A stretch of 54,092 nt of DNA from G963664225 sp964538065. Its GTDB lineage: Bacteria; Verrucomicrobiota; Verrucomicrobiia; Limisphaerales; UBA1319. The DNA lies in the NCBI GenBank assembly GCA_964538065.1, contig CAZIDG010000022.1, positions 1 through 54,092 on the forward strand. The letters are read 5' to 3'. Shown piece after piece: positions 26,056 through 34,236 of the stretch. Position 1 is the first letter of the stretch. Every line of letters begins with the position of its first letter. A model generated the notes under the pieces. The model was not told the DNA's origin, did no database searches, and worked only from the letters and a program-made list of their open reading frames with translations. Position numbers and translations under genes: made by a program.

Positions 26056-27114
26056 TCACGCCTGAAGAAGACTGCCCAGAGTGTCATTCCACCTGTCGAT
26101 CAGGGGGAGGGCTGAAAAGGTGGCTTCGGCCCATTGGCGATTGCCCGTGGAGTACTCTTCCATGTCGTGATCCGCGCACCAGTCAATGATTTGCCTGAGG
26201 TGATCGACACGAGGCAATCGCAGGTGGGCATGTTTGATCCACTGATTGGCAAAACACCTGCGTTTAAACCACCGTGGGAATACACGCAGTTCCGGCTGGC
26301 GCACGATTTCATTCATCGGCGGATAATCCATGGTGATGACAGGTAATCCGCAGCATACAGGCTCAAGAACCATGAAACCGAGCCCCTCCATTTTGGAGGG
26401 TTGGATCATGACGTCGCCCTCCGCATACAAATCCGCAGGGTGAGCGAGGTTGCCGAAACGGTATTCGATGCGAGGATCTCCGTTGGGCAGCGGCGATTCC
26501 TTTTGTGCCCGAACAATCAATCGAAGCTCCGGCCGGGGCACCCTCGTGAAGGCCTCGATGGTATCACGGGTCCCTTTGCGGTCATCGTGATCCACCAGTC
26601 CCGCATTGTGGACAAACACGCGGGCGGGACCGCGAACCGAACGCACCGGCAGTTGGTTCAAATCCAGCAGCCATGGAAGGACCGTGGTTTTGCGCCAGCC
26701 GTAGCTTTGAACGATCTGACGGCTGAATTCGTTGGGGCAGACGAATAGGTCGCAGTCCTTCCACAAAAGATCATCTCCACGAAACCATTCCCACATGGGC
26801 ACGCAAACCGTGCGTACGCCCATCGCCCGTGCCGTTGGGAAGAGTTGCGGATGCCAGTCGCATCGTTCCAGGGAAATGATGCCCTGGAGGCCGTCAAGAT
26901 GGCGTCGCAGTTCCGTGGTGTCTGCCTTGGGATCCAGAGCCCAATCGCGTCCGGCTTGGAGAGGTTTGGTGGCCAACCGTTCGCTGCGAGCCACAAGGTG
27001 ATGGCCCAGGTTCAGCATGCGGACCAGGTCATTGGCCATGCGACCAAGGCCTGTATCGTCATTGTAAGCGACGACCGCCCAGCGTGACCAGTCTGGTTGG
27101 GGTGCGGAGTTCAT
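26056..27114 (-). CDS. GT4-family glycosyltransferase
   Basis: A 352-residue GT-B glycosyltransferase. The ATG at 27114 overlaps the FkbM methyltransferase stop codon by four bases (ATGA), which decides the start; a longer frame to 27141 is unlikely. Motifs: WAVVAYNDDTGLGRMANDL at the N terminus, VHNAGLVDHDDRKGTRDTIEAF at the donor domain, and E-x7-E in MEGLGFMVLEPVCCGLPVI. It is translationally coupled to the methyltransferase, hinting that one modifies the sugar added by the other; this is inference. Confidence 0.88.
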   Translation of the reverse strand: MNSAPQPDWSRWAVVAYNDDTGLGRMANDLVRMLNLGHHLVARSERLATKPLQAGRDWALDPKADTTELRRHLDGLQGIISLERCDWHPQLFPTARAMGVRTVCVPMWEWFRGDDLLWKDCDLFVCPNEFSRQIVQSYGWRKTTVLPWLLDLNQLPVRSVRGPARVFVHNAGLVDHDDRKGTRDTIEAFTRVPRPELRLIVRAQKESPLPNGDPRIEYRFGNLAHPADLYAEGDVMIQPSKMEGLGFMVLEPVCCGLPVITMDYPPMNEIVRQPELRVFPRWFKRRCFANQWIKHAHLRLPRVDHLRQIIDWCADHDMEEYSTGNRQWAEATFSALPLIDRWNDTLGSLLQA

Positions 27115-27941
27115 ATGTGTTTCAGCAGCCACAGGCCGCATTCGCCCTTATCGCTGCCGACCCTGACAGGATGTGCGGGAAGGACATCCCTGATCTTCTC
27201 GAATCCCTGCGCACGGGCCAGGTCGATCAATTGAGCCGCGCCGCCGCCGCCCTGGTGCCAGGAATGCCATTCCATGACCAAATAAGGGGTCTGTTCCAGG
27301 ACCGGTTTATAGGCCTGGAGAAAGTCGAACTCGCTGCCCTCGAGATCGATTTTAACCAGGTCATACGGCGGGGGTAATGACTGAAGCAGTTGGCGGGCAT
27401 CGAGGATCGGCACGCGGACGACAGTTTTGCTTGCTCCTCCCAAACATGACACCGACGAGGCCATGTAGTCGCGGATGGCAAACGATAACTCGCCCTGGCT
27501 GGCCGAAATGGCGCCATGGCGAAAGATCAGGCGGCCTTGAAGCTGATGGTTCTCAATGATTCGTTGAACGGATGCGGCCACCCGAGGGTCCCCATCGATC
27601 AGCAGGGCCTGAACATCCAGATTCTGATTTTGGCGAAGCCGCTGCCACAGCATCCAAAGGGTGAAATAACCGGCATGGCAGCCCAGGTCCAGCCATCGTG
27701 CAGGCAGGGGCATCTCCTCCAAGGCGGGGCCATATTCGCCTTCCACGAATATTTCGCCAAATGAATACCAATGCTCCTGATTTACAACCGGGCAGGCAAG
27801 ACCGTGTCCCAAGGGAACTTGTATGGTAAGTTCATCGTAATGGTGCTGCCTGATTTCAAACGCCAGGCGATTTCTCAATGCCCTGGCCTTGAGCGGCATG
27901 AGCAACGGCCATTTCACGACACGCTTGAGTGGCGTTAACAT
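27111..27941 (-). CDS. FkbM-family SAM-dependent methyltransferase
   Basis: A 276-residue class I methyltransferase of the FkbM type, usually O-methylating a sugar hydroxyl. The SAM site is WLDLGCHAGYFTLWMLWQ, with acidic strand end LLIDGDPRVAASV. The FkbM-typical C-terminal segment is LVKIDLEGSEFDFLQAY, then YLVMEWHSW. The ATG at 27941 overlaps the upstream glycosyltransferase stop by seven bases; an in-frame start at 28016 would force a long overlap and is rejected. It is coupled by ATGA to the GT4 gene. Likely methylates a sugar of the exported glycan. Confidence 0.9.
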   Translation of the reverse strand: MLTPLKRVVKWPLLMPLKARALRNRLAFEIRQHHYDELTIQVPLGHGLACPVVNQEHWYSFGEIFVEGEYGPALEEMPLPARWLDLGCHAGYFTLWMLWQRLRQNQNLDVQALLIDGDPRVAASVQRIIENHQLQGRLIFRHGAISASQGELSFAIRDYMASSVSCLGGASKTVVRVPILDARQLLQSLPPPYDLVKIDLEGSEFDFLQAYKPVLEQTPYLVMEWHSWHQGGGGAAQLIDLARAQGFEKIRDVLPAHPVRVGSDKGECGLWLLKHI

Positions 27942-29110
27942 CGGGTGCTGGCTTTGGATAAATACGATCTGAACTGGTTGCGCACCGCTGAAGCTGAGAC
28001 ATGCTGTTGGGCCCATTGACGGTCAGCGCCAGCCTTGGCCCGAAGAGCGTTGCGATTATTCATGGCTTGTTTCAGCCATGCGGAGACTTCACTCACCGAT
28101 CGTTGGGTGATGGTATGTCCCACTTGATGTCGCAGGCAGAATTCCACGGGGGCTGTTCCTCGTGGGCCATACACCAACGTTGGTGTGCCTGAAGCGAGAT
28201 ACTCCGGCAGCTTCGTGGGATAGGAAAGTCTCACGAAGGAAAACTCCTCAGGCGAGAAACTGACAGGGATGATCAAGAGATCAGCTCCCTTTAACAGTGC
28301 AAATCCCTGTTCCCGATCCACCGCGCCCCGGTATAAAACGCTTTGACCGTCGGTGAGCGGGAGCGCGTGCTCCCTGGTCCATTCACCGCCGCACATTTCA
28401 AATACGATGGGCATCCCGGCGGTGTTCAGTTGTTTGACGGCAGCGGTAATATCCTCAATGGCATTGAATTGATGGCTGGGCAGGATGGAGCCCAGGTAGC
28501 GGATGGTGAACGGCGCGTGGTCGCCTGAGGGGGAAGCCTGGACTTCGCCTGCAAACAGGTCGTCCGCAGCTCCGTTGTGCAGCACGCCAAACTCGAGCCC
28601 GTAGCGTTTTTCATACTCGAGCTTCATCTCATGGCTGATGGCCAGGCGGCATGTCGCATCGGCCATCAAATCACGCGTGGGAGGATTGGGCTCGTTGCGC
28701 AGGCGTTCAATGGCATCGTCAGCCACATGGATGATCCATGGACAGCTGCATTCATGGGCCACCCACTGCGCATAGGCGGCGGTCCACCCGGCAATCAACA
28801 GGGAATAAACCACGTCCGGCCGCCATCCATCCAGGGTGCGATGCAGCCAGCGCGCGGAGTAGCGACCGCGCCACGTTGGACTTTTCCCCAGGAGATACGG
28901 CAGGGCATATCGTCGTCCCCAGTGGCCCGGGATGTCGGCATACTGGATGCGCGGGCAAATATCATGCTCGGCCACCGCATGTGCGCTGGTGTGGATTTCC
29001 ATCAGGTTGTCGGTTGGCCATCCGCTGAAATAGGTGCTCAGGGTGACACCAAATCCGTTGCTCAGGCAAAACGGTTGTTCACTGACGATCAGGGTGCGGG
29101 GAAATTGCAT
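27935..29110 (-). CDS. GT-B glycosyltransferase (GT4-like)
   Basis: A 391-residue GT-B protein starting at the ATG at 29110 (MQFPRTLIVSEQPFCLSNGFG), which leaves an 11-bp gap to the preceding gene; the in-frame extension to 29191 would overlap it. The donor domain begins IRYLGSILPSHQFNAIEDITAAV, contains EMCGGEWTREHALPL, and has the C-terminal PTKLPEYLASGTPTLVYGPRG in place of a strict E-x7-E, similar to WecB-unrelated GT4 subfamilies acting on surface polysaccharides. The family is clear; the exact subfamily is not. Confidence 0.85.
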   Translation of the reverse strand: MQFPRTLIVSEQPFCLSNGFGVTLSTYFSGWPTDNLMEIHTSAHAVAEHDICPRIQYADIPGHWGRRYALPYLLGKSPTWRGRYSARWLHRTLDGWRPDVVYSLLIAGWTAAYAQWVAHECSCPWIIHVADDAIERLRNEPNPPTRDLMADATCRLAISHEMKLEYEKRYGLEFGVLHNGAADDLFAGEVQASPSGDHAPFTIRYLGSILPSHQFNAIEDITAAVKQLNTAGMPIVFEMCGGEWTREHALPLTDGQSVLYRGAVDREQGFALLKGADLLIIPVSFSPEEFSFVRLSYPTKLPEYLASGTPTLVYGPRGTAPVEFCLRHQVGHTITQRSVSEVSAWLKQAMNNRNALRAKAGADRQWAQQHVSASAVRNQFRSYLSKASTRC

Positions 29111-29121
29111 GAAAAAGGGTG

Positions 29122-30150
29122 TCAGGCGGTCAAAAGAAAATGTGCATACGCGCCCCACTGATTGCGCCAGGCTTGGTGTCCTCGGCCGCATTCCTCCCGG
29201 GCAGAGGCTCCCATTGCTTTGAAATCAATTGATGCGAATGAGTGCACGTCGGGTCGTCCGCGCAAGGGGTGACGCGGGCGTTCTTCGAAATAACGTGTCC
29301 AGCCAAACCGTCGTCCCAGCGGGATGCGCTTCAAGGCCTGAGCAAACCATGGCGCGGGGGTGGGGGAGAGGAGAATGCCGTTCTGGCCATGGCGAATGTA
29401 ATGGTTCATGGCCGGGGCATCGAAGGCTAAAACAGCACATCCTCGCGCCATGGCTTCCAAAAAGGCAAGCCCAACACCCTCATGAACGCGCGGGGCTACA
29501 AAGATGTTGGCACGGCTGACACATCGTACATAGTCCGCCTGGTCCCATTGAGCCGACATCGATTCCACTGGGATGCCGTTCAAAGAAGTCCCGAGCTCAT
29601 AATGCAGTCTGGCGTCGATGCCGGGATCCGACAGTCCTCTGAAAATGATTTTCGAGACCCGCAAGGCTCGGGCCAGCCTGCCGAGAAATGCGGCGCTCAT
29701 GAGTCCCGTCCGATTCCAATAAAACAGGGTGCGGCCATGATCCCACGATGCGGCGGGCCATTGTTGCGGATCCGGATAATATTTTAGACGAAGACATTGC
29801 AATCCCGCGGTCTGGGCACGTTCTGCGACAGCGTCACAAAGGGCGACAATCTTCAATCGACGAGGCAGCGCCCGCCACCACGATTCCGGTTGATAATGGC
29901 AACTGTCCCACATGGGGATCCACGTGGTCGAAACGTCTTCCGCGCAGTGCCAGCCCGCAGGAGGGGGGAGCTGAAAGAAAACAACGGGGCTGTGGTTTGA
30001 AGAATCGGGCCGGGGGAGAGGCTCGGTGCCATCCCAGCCAGTGAAATCCACCCGCGCAAAATCCCGCATGGGTTCGGCCAGCAGGAAACGTGCGGCCGGA
30101 CTTTTTTCAATATGCCAGGGCAGGCAGAAGGCGTTCAGCGATTGCGCCAT
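29122..30150 (-). CDS. GT4-family glycosyltransferase
   Basis: A 342-residue GT-B glycosyltransferase chosen to start at the ATG at 30150 (MAQSLNAFCLPWHIEKSPAA), overlapping the preceding GT2 gene by 16 bases. The donor domain retains HEGVGLAFLEAMARGCAVL (E-x7-E form EGVGLAFLE) and FDAPAMNHYIRHGQNGILLS, the typical nucleotide-sugar-binding end. The N-terminal domain has an unusual Trp/Pro-rich look. It is coupled to the GT2 gene and likely adds a sugar to the glycan backbone or a side chain. Confidence 0.85.
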   Translation of the reverse strand: MAQSLNAFCLPWHIEKSPAARFLLAEPMRDFARVDFTGWDGTEPLPRPDSSNHSPVVFFQLPPPAGWHCAEDVSTTWIPMWDSCHYQPESWWRALPRRLKIVALCDAVAERAQTAGLQCLRLKYYPDPQQWPAASWDHGRTLFYWNRTGLMSAAFLGRLARALRVSKIIFRGLSDPGIDARLHYELGTSLNGIPVESMSAQWDQADYVRCVSRANIFVAPRVHEGVGLAFLEAMARGCAVLAFDAPAMNHYIRHGQNGILLSPTPAPWFAQALKRIPLGRRFGWTRYFEERPRHPLRGRPDVHSFASIDFKAMGASAREECGRGHQAWRNQWGAYAHFLLTA

Positions 30151-31130
30151 CGTTTGAGTGCGACTCGCGCGGCGAGTCTGGCTGCCCGAAACAGAACGAC
30201 AGGATGGAGGCTGCACGAAAGAGCTCCCCGGATTTGCGCATCCGCCGCATCAAGTTGTCCATGGGCGAAGGACTCGGCTGCGACCCACAGGGCGCCCTTC
30301 GCATAATGGAGCAAGGCGCCGGAGGTGATGCGCCAGGCCTGGTCCTTGGGCAGGTATTGTCGAAAAAAACGAATCGCGCGGCCCACGTCGCGGATGTTTT
30401 CCGCGGAGCGCATCTGCCGCGAGGTGGTTGAGCCCTCGTGCTGGCGAAAATCAGCCAGGATTTCCGGTTCGTAATAGACAGGGCCATGAGCCGCGATGCG
30501 CACCCACATTTCCCAATCCATGGCATGCGTCAGACCGGGGTGGTAGCCTCCCAGTGTCTCATAGGTCCTGCGCCTGACAACAATCGCCGGACACTGGATC
30601 CGGTTGCGTGCCGCAATGCGCACGAGCCACTCCTCCAGGAGTCCTGCTGTGGATCGCTCTTCTTCCGCAGTGTAGAGCGTTTTCCCGGCCTCGTTGATGT
30701 GCGTAAACCGGCAGAAGGCAGCCTGCGCACTGGGGTGATGTTCCAATCCCTCGCGCAACCGGCGGTAAAACCCGGCTCGCACCAGGTCGTCCTGGTGCAG
30801 AATGTGCACCCATTGCCCGTGAGCGCGCGTGATGCAGGAGTTCCAATTGCCAGTCAGCCCCTGATTGCGGGCGTGGCGATGGTACCGAATCCTTGGCCCG
30901 CCGATTGAGTGTACAAGCTCCTCGACGCCATGATCAGGCGACGCATCGTCCACGACTTCGATCTGCATCGACTCCCCATCCGCCTGGGACAGCACGCTCT
31001 CAAGGGTGCGTTTGAAATATTCCGCATGGGGCTGGTAAACCGGGAGCATGACCGACCAGTGCGGCCGTTGGACGCTCGAAGGTACCCGATCGATCCTCGG
31101 GAAATTCATCCTGTCAGGAACGGTGTCCAT
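30135..31130 (-). CDS. GT2-family glycosyltransferase
   Basis: A 331-residue GT-A enzyme with SVMLPVYQPHAEYFKRTLES, IEVVDDASPDHGVEEL and NQGLTGNWNSCITRAHGQWV. The metal motif is LHQDDLVRAGFY. The acceptor side has GYHPGLTHAMDWEMWVRIA, as in GT2 enzymes with a catalytic D-W-E-x-W segment. There are two in-frame ATGs: 31130 and 31109. The one at 31130 is kept because it is the first, but 31109 would be equally plausible. C-terminal about 100 residues are helical and basic. It follows the methyltransferase by 39 bp. Confidence 0.9.
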   Translation of the reverse strand: MDTVPDRMNFPRIDRVPSSVQRPHWSVMLPVYQPHAEYFKRTLESVLSQADGESMQIEVVDDASPDHGVEELVHSIGGPRIRYHRHARNQGLTGNWNSCITRAHGQWVHILHQDDLVRAGFYRRLREGLEHHPSAQAAFCRFTHINEAGKTLYTAEEERSTAGLLEEWLVRIAARNRIQCPAIVVRRRTYETLGGYHPGLTHAMDWEMWVRIAAHGPVYYEPEILADFRQHEGSTTSRQMRSAENIRDVGRAIRFFRQYLPKDQAWRITSGALLHYAKGALWVAAESFAHGQLDAADAQIRGALSCSLHPVVLFRAARLAARVALKRWRNR

Positions 31131-31169
31131 GCAAAGGGTGGAAGGGAAAAGGTGCGGTTGGCGGATCGC

Positions 31170-31994
31170 TCAGGTGTTTTCCAGAACGGAGCTCCTGGCG
31201 TGATCCGGCTTGAGGATACCTGTGGCAACAAAATACTGTGCAAAGGGCGCATTGGCAGATGAAAGCGCACACAGGCGGAAAGGATTTACCAGGCGGGTTC
31301 CCCACGCGATGGGGGCATTCAAAATGCGGGCGGGATCCTGGCGGAAGGGGGCCGCAAACGCCTCGTCATAGAACCTGTTGAAATGGTTCTTCATGCGTTG
31401 AAAACCTTTGACCTTGTCCCAGGGGGAGGTGTGCGCCGCCATGGCATCCACATTCCAGCGGGGATCGTGCTCCACGATCTGGGCATTCAGGGTGAGCGCC
31501 TCAAAGGAGCCGCTCAGCAGGGATTGAAATTCCTGCCGTGTCATTTCACTGCAGTGAAAATCATTGTGTGCGTGGGCCTGATCATAGATATCCTTGTTGG
31601 GAGTGGACATGACCAGGCGCCCGCCGGGCTTGAGCACCCGGCTGATTTCTGCAACGAACCTGTCGGGGTGGGGGACATGCTCCACCGTTTCAAAGGAGAC
31701 AACCAGATCGACCGATTGATCCGGCAAGGGAATCGCTTCGGCATTGCCCACCCGGGCGTCAATGCCATACTTGGAACGCGCATGAGCCACCGCCTCTGGC
31801 GAGAGGTCCACCCCAATCACCTGGGATGCCCCGGCCTGTTTCAGGATATGGCATCCATATCCTTCGCCGCTGGCGATATCGAGCACCGTCTTCCTCCGCG
31901 CGTGGCGTGCTGCAAAACGATAGCGAAAAACATGCTCCCAAAACAGGCTCAGGACAACCTGCTCGGGCACCATCCGCTCTCCGGTGAAGTCCAT
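31170..31994 (-). CDS. Class I methyltransferase directly downstream of wzt
   Basis: A 274-residue SAM-dependent methyltransferase: TVLDIASGEGYGCHIL (motif I), IGVDLSPEAVAHARSKYG (motif II), LPDQSVDLVVSFETVEHVPH and LKPGGRLVMSTPN (motif III). This is the UbiE/Methyltransf_11 type. The start is fixed by the TGATG overlap with the wzt stop codon at 31994-31996 (MDFTGERMVPEQ follows); a long upstream extension inside wzt is rejected. Its coupling to wzt invites a link to chain termination by terminal methylation, as in WbdD-type systems, but it is a methyltransferase alone, without a visible kinase domain. Confidence 0.88.
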   Translation of the reverse strand: MDFTGERMVPEQVVLSLFWEHVFRYRFAARHARRKTVLDIASGEGYGCHILKQAGASQVIGVDLSPEAVAHARSKYGIDARVGNAEAIPLPDQSVDLVVSFETVEHVPHPDRFVAEISRVLKPGGRLVMSTPNKDIYDQAHAHNDFHCSEMTRQEFQSLLSGSFEALTLNAQIVEHDPRWNVDAMAAHTSPWDKVKGFQRMKNHFNRFYDEAFAAPFRQDPARILNAPIAWGTRLVNPFRLCALSSANAPFAQYFVATGILKPDHARSSVLENT

Positions 31995-33316
31995 CAATGC
32001 CCCTCCTTGGACCACGAGGTTGAATCCACGGGCCCCATTTGCCAATCCAGCATGGGACGAATCACGCCAGGCCAGTTCATCAGGCATTCGCCGCATGCGC
32101 CCCCCGTGTCCAGGATGTCGAAGATCAATGCATCGGGCACCGACACATGCACGGTGTTGACCGGTTTGAGCGAGCTGATGTTGGCCATGATGTGCGTTCG
32201 GCCTGCAGCAAGCAGATTGGCGGGTATTTCGCAGGCCGCCCTGTAAAAACCCTCTTGCATGGCTTCGGCGCCCTCATAGTGATTGGTTGCGGTCGCAAAT
32301 AGATGGGTGCCGGTGCTGTTGAAAAAATGAATGTTGGGCACGAGCTTCACGCCGGGAACATGGTTGTAAAACACCATCTCGATCGTGAAGGGACGCTGCA
32401 CGTCGAGCATGCCCGAGCGCCGTCCTTCGCTGTCCCGCAGTCCGATCGAGATCAGCTTGGCCAGGCCATCCCCCGGCGCAGCGGCAGGCTCCTTCCACTC
32501 CTTCCAGACGCATGATTCCTCGCCCGAGTTGAGATAGGCCGCCACCACCCTGTCCACTTCGCCTCTCATGACCAGGCGGCCATGGTCGAGCAGCAGGGCC
32601 GTGTTGCACAGACGCTGGATGGAAGGCATGATATGGCTCACGAATACCACCGTCTTGCCTCCCCGTGCAACTTCCCCCATTTTGCCGAGACATTTTCTTT
32701 GAAATTCAGCATCCCCCACCGCAAGGACCTCGTCCACGAGCAGGATCTCAGCTTCAAGATGAGCGGCCACCGCGAAGGCCAGCCGGACATACATCCCGCT
32801 GGAGTACCGCTTGACCGGCGTGTCGATGTACTGCTCCACCTCGGCAAACGCAACGATTTCGTCGAACTTGCGGCGGACCTCCGCCCTGGACATTCCCAGA
32901 ATGGCTCCATTCAGGAAGACGTTTTCACGGCCGGATAGCTCAGGATGAAATCCCGTCCCCACTTCAAGCAGGCTGGCCACACGGCCCTTGATCCGCACCT
33001 CGCCTGTGGTGGGGGCCGTTACGCGGCTGAGTATCTTCAGCAATGTCGATTTCCCCGCGCCATTGCGCCCGATGAGTCCCACCACTTCGCCCTGGTGGAT
33101 GTCCACCGTGGCCTCCCGCAACGCCCAGACGAGAGGGTTGGCCCCCTTTGGGACGGAAGAGCTCGGAGAGCCAGGGCCCAACGGGGCAAGAGGATCGGGC
33201 CGCCCGCGGAGACGAGCCCACAAGCGGTTCACATCCTCCCGCAATGTGGCGCCGCCAATGGCGCCCAAACGATAGGCCTTGCCGACGTTTTCGATGCGAA
33301 TGACCGTGTCTCCCAT
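31994..33316 (-). CDS. wzt: Polysaccharide ABC exporter ATPase with C-terminal glycan-binding domain
   Basis: A 440-residue ATPase of the O-antigen/teichoic acid export type. Walker A GRNGAGKST at 83-91, signature YSSGM at 171-175, Walker B ILLVDE at 191-196 and a switch His in FVSHIM (about 228). After residue 285 it has a beta-rich C-terminal extension (RRSGMLDVQRPFTIEMVFYN, IHFFNSTGTHLFATATNHYEG) of the Wzt_C kind that recognises the finished or modified end of the glycan before export. An extra loop at 34-60 precedes Walker A. It ends with a TGATG overlap to the methyltransferase and begins 11 bp after wzm. Location: cytoplasmic face of the inner membrane. Confidence 0.95.
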   Translation of the reverse strand: MGDTVIRIENVGKAYRLGAIGGATLREDVNRLWARLRGRPDPLAPLGPGSPSSSVPKGANPLVWALREATVDIHQGEVVGLIGRNGAGKSTLLKILSRVTAPTTGEVRIKGRVASLLEVGTGFHPELSGRENVFLNGAILGMSRAEVRRKFDEIVAFAEVEQYIDTPVKRYSSGMYVRLAFAVAAHLEAEILLVDEVLAVGDAEFQRKCLGKMGEVARGGKTVVFVSHIMPSIQRLCNTALLLDHGRLVMRGEVDRVVAAYLNSGEESCVWKEWKEPAAAPGDGLAKLISIGLRDSEGRRSGMLDVQRPFTIEMVFYNHVPGVKLVPNIHFFNSTGTHLFATATNHYEGAEAMQEGFYRAACEIPANLLAAGRTHIMANISSLKPVNTVHVSVPDALIFDILDTGGACGECLMNWPGVIRPMLDWQMGPVDSTSWSKEGH

Positions 33317-33327
33317 GCTTTCCTCCC

Positions 33328-34188
33328 CTAGACGGTGTCCATGAAGGTTCGTTCCACGCGATTGAATAGCAGCAGCCCCACCACAAGGATGATGCCGGTC
33401 GCGCAGACACTGTAGGCAAGCTGTCCCGCACTCACGGTGCCGCCACCCAGGAAGGCATGGCGAAAGGCCTCAATGACCGGGGTCATGGGGTTCGCTTCGA
33501 TGATGGGGCGGTACTTTGCCGGAATCGCCGAGGCGGGATAGATCACCGGCGTGGCATACATCAGCAGTTGCACCCCGAAGGTGACCAGGTGCTGCAGGTC
33601 GCGATACCGTGTTGTGAGGGCCGACACAATGATGCCGCATCCCAGGCCAAGCCCCGCCATGATGAGCAGCAATAGAGGCAGCAGCAGCACCCAGGCATTC
33701 AATGGAGAGGCCATGCCGCGCATGGCGTAAAAGACCAGAAAACCCAGAAACAACACGAATTGAATCCCAAAGGCGATGAGGTTGGAAATGAGGTTGGAAA
33801 CTGGAACCGCCAGCCGTGGGAAATAGACTTTGCCGAATATGTTCGAGTTGACTATGAAGGTGCTCGACGACTTGGTTAAACACGTCGAAAAATAGGTCCA
33901 CATGACAGTGCCCGCCATGTAAAAGAGGAATTGCGGGCGACCGTCCGTGCTCAGGCCGGCAATGCGTCCGAAGATCAGGGTGAAGATCAGTGTCGTAAAC
34001 AGAGGCTGAATGATGTGCCAGAGCGGTCCCAGGATGGTCTGCTTGTAGGTCGCAACAAAATCGCGCCAGACAAAGAGCGCCACCAGGTCGCGGTATTGCC
34101 ATAGTTCCCGCAGCCTCAAGTCAAGCCATCCGGTCTGTGGCCGGATGACCAGTGACCATTCCTGCGGATCGGAGGAGGGCGATGACAT
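33328..34188 (-). CDS. wzm: Polysaccharide ABC exporter permease
   Basis: A 286-residue integral membrane protein of the ABC-2 polysaccharide exporter family (Wzm/RfbA/TagG-like), with six hydrophobic helices. The N-terminal cytoplasmic segment LRELWQYRDLVALFVWRDFVATYKQTILGPLWHIIQPLFTT is the family signature region, and NLISNLIAFGIQFVLFLGFLVFY and LQHLVTFGVQLLMYATPVIYPAS follow. With Wzt it forms a four-subunit exporter that flips lipid-linked glycan across the inner membrane. It precedes wzt by 11 bp in the same operon and follows the sugar transferase gene by 48 bp. Confidence 0.95.
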   Translation of the reverse strand: MSSPSSDPQEWSLVIRPQTGWLDLRLRELWQYRDLVALFVWRDFVATYKQTILGPLWHIIQPLFTTLIFTLIFGRIAGLSTDGRPQFLFYMAGTVMWTYFSTCLTKSSSTFIVNSNIFGKVYFPRLAVPVSNLISNLIAFGIQFVLFLGFLVFYAMRGMASPLNAWVLLLPLLLLIMAGLGLGCGIIVSALTTRYRDLQHLVTFGVQLLMYATPVIYPASAIPAKYRPIIEANPMTPVIEAFRHAFLGGGTVSAGQLAYSVCATGIILVVGLLLFNRVERTFMDTV

Positions 34189-34236
34189 GCTGTTGAAAAT
34201 ACAGGTTAAACGCAGTGCCGGACTGCCTTCGATGCA

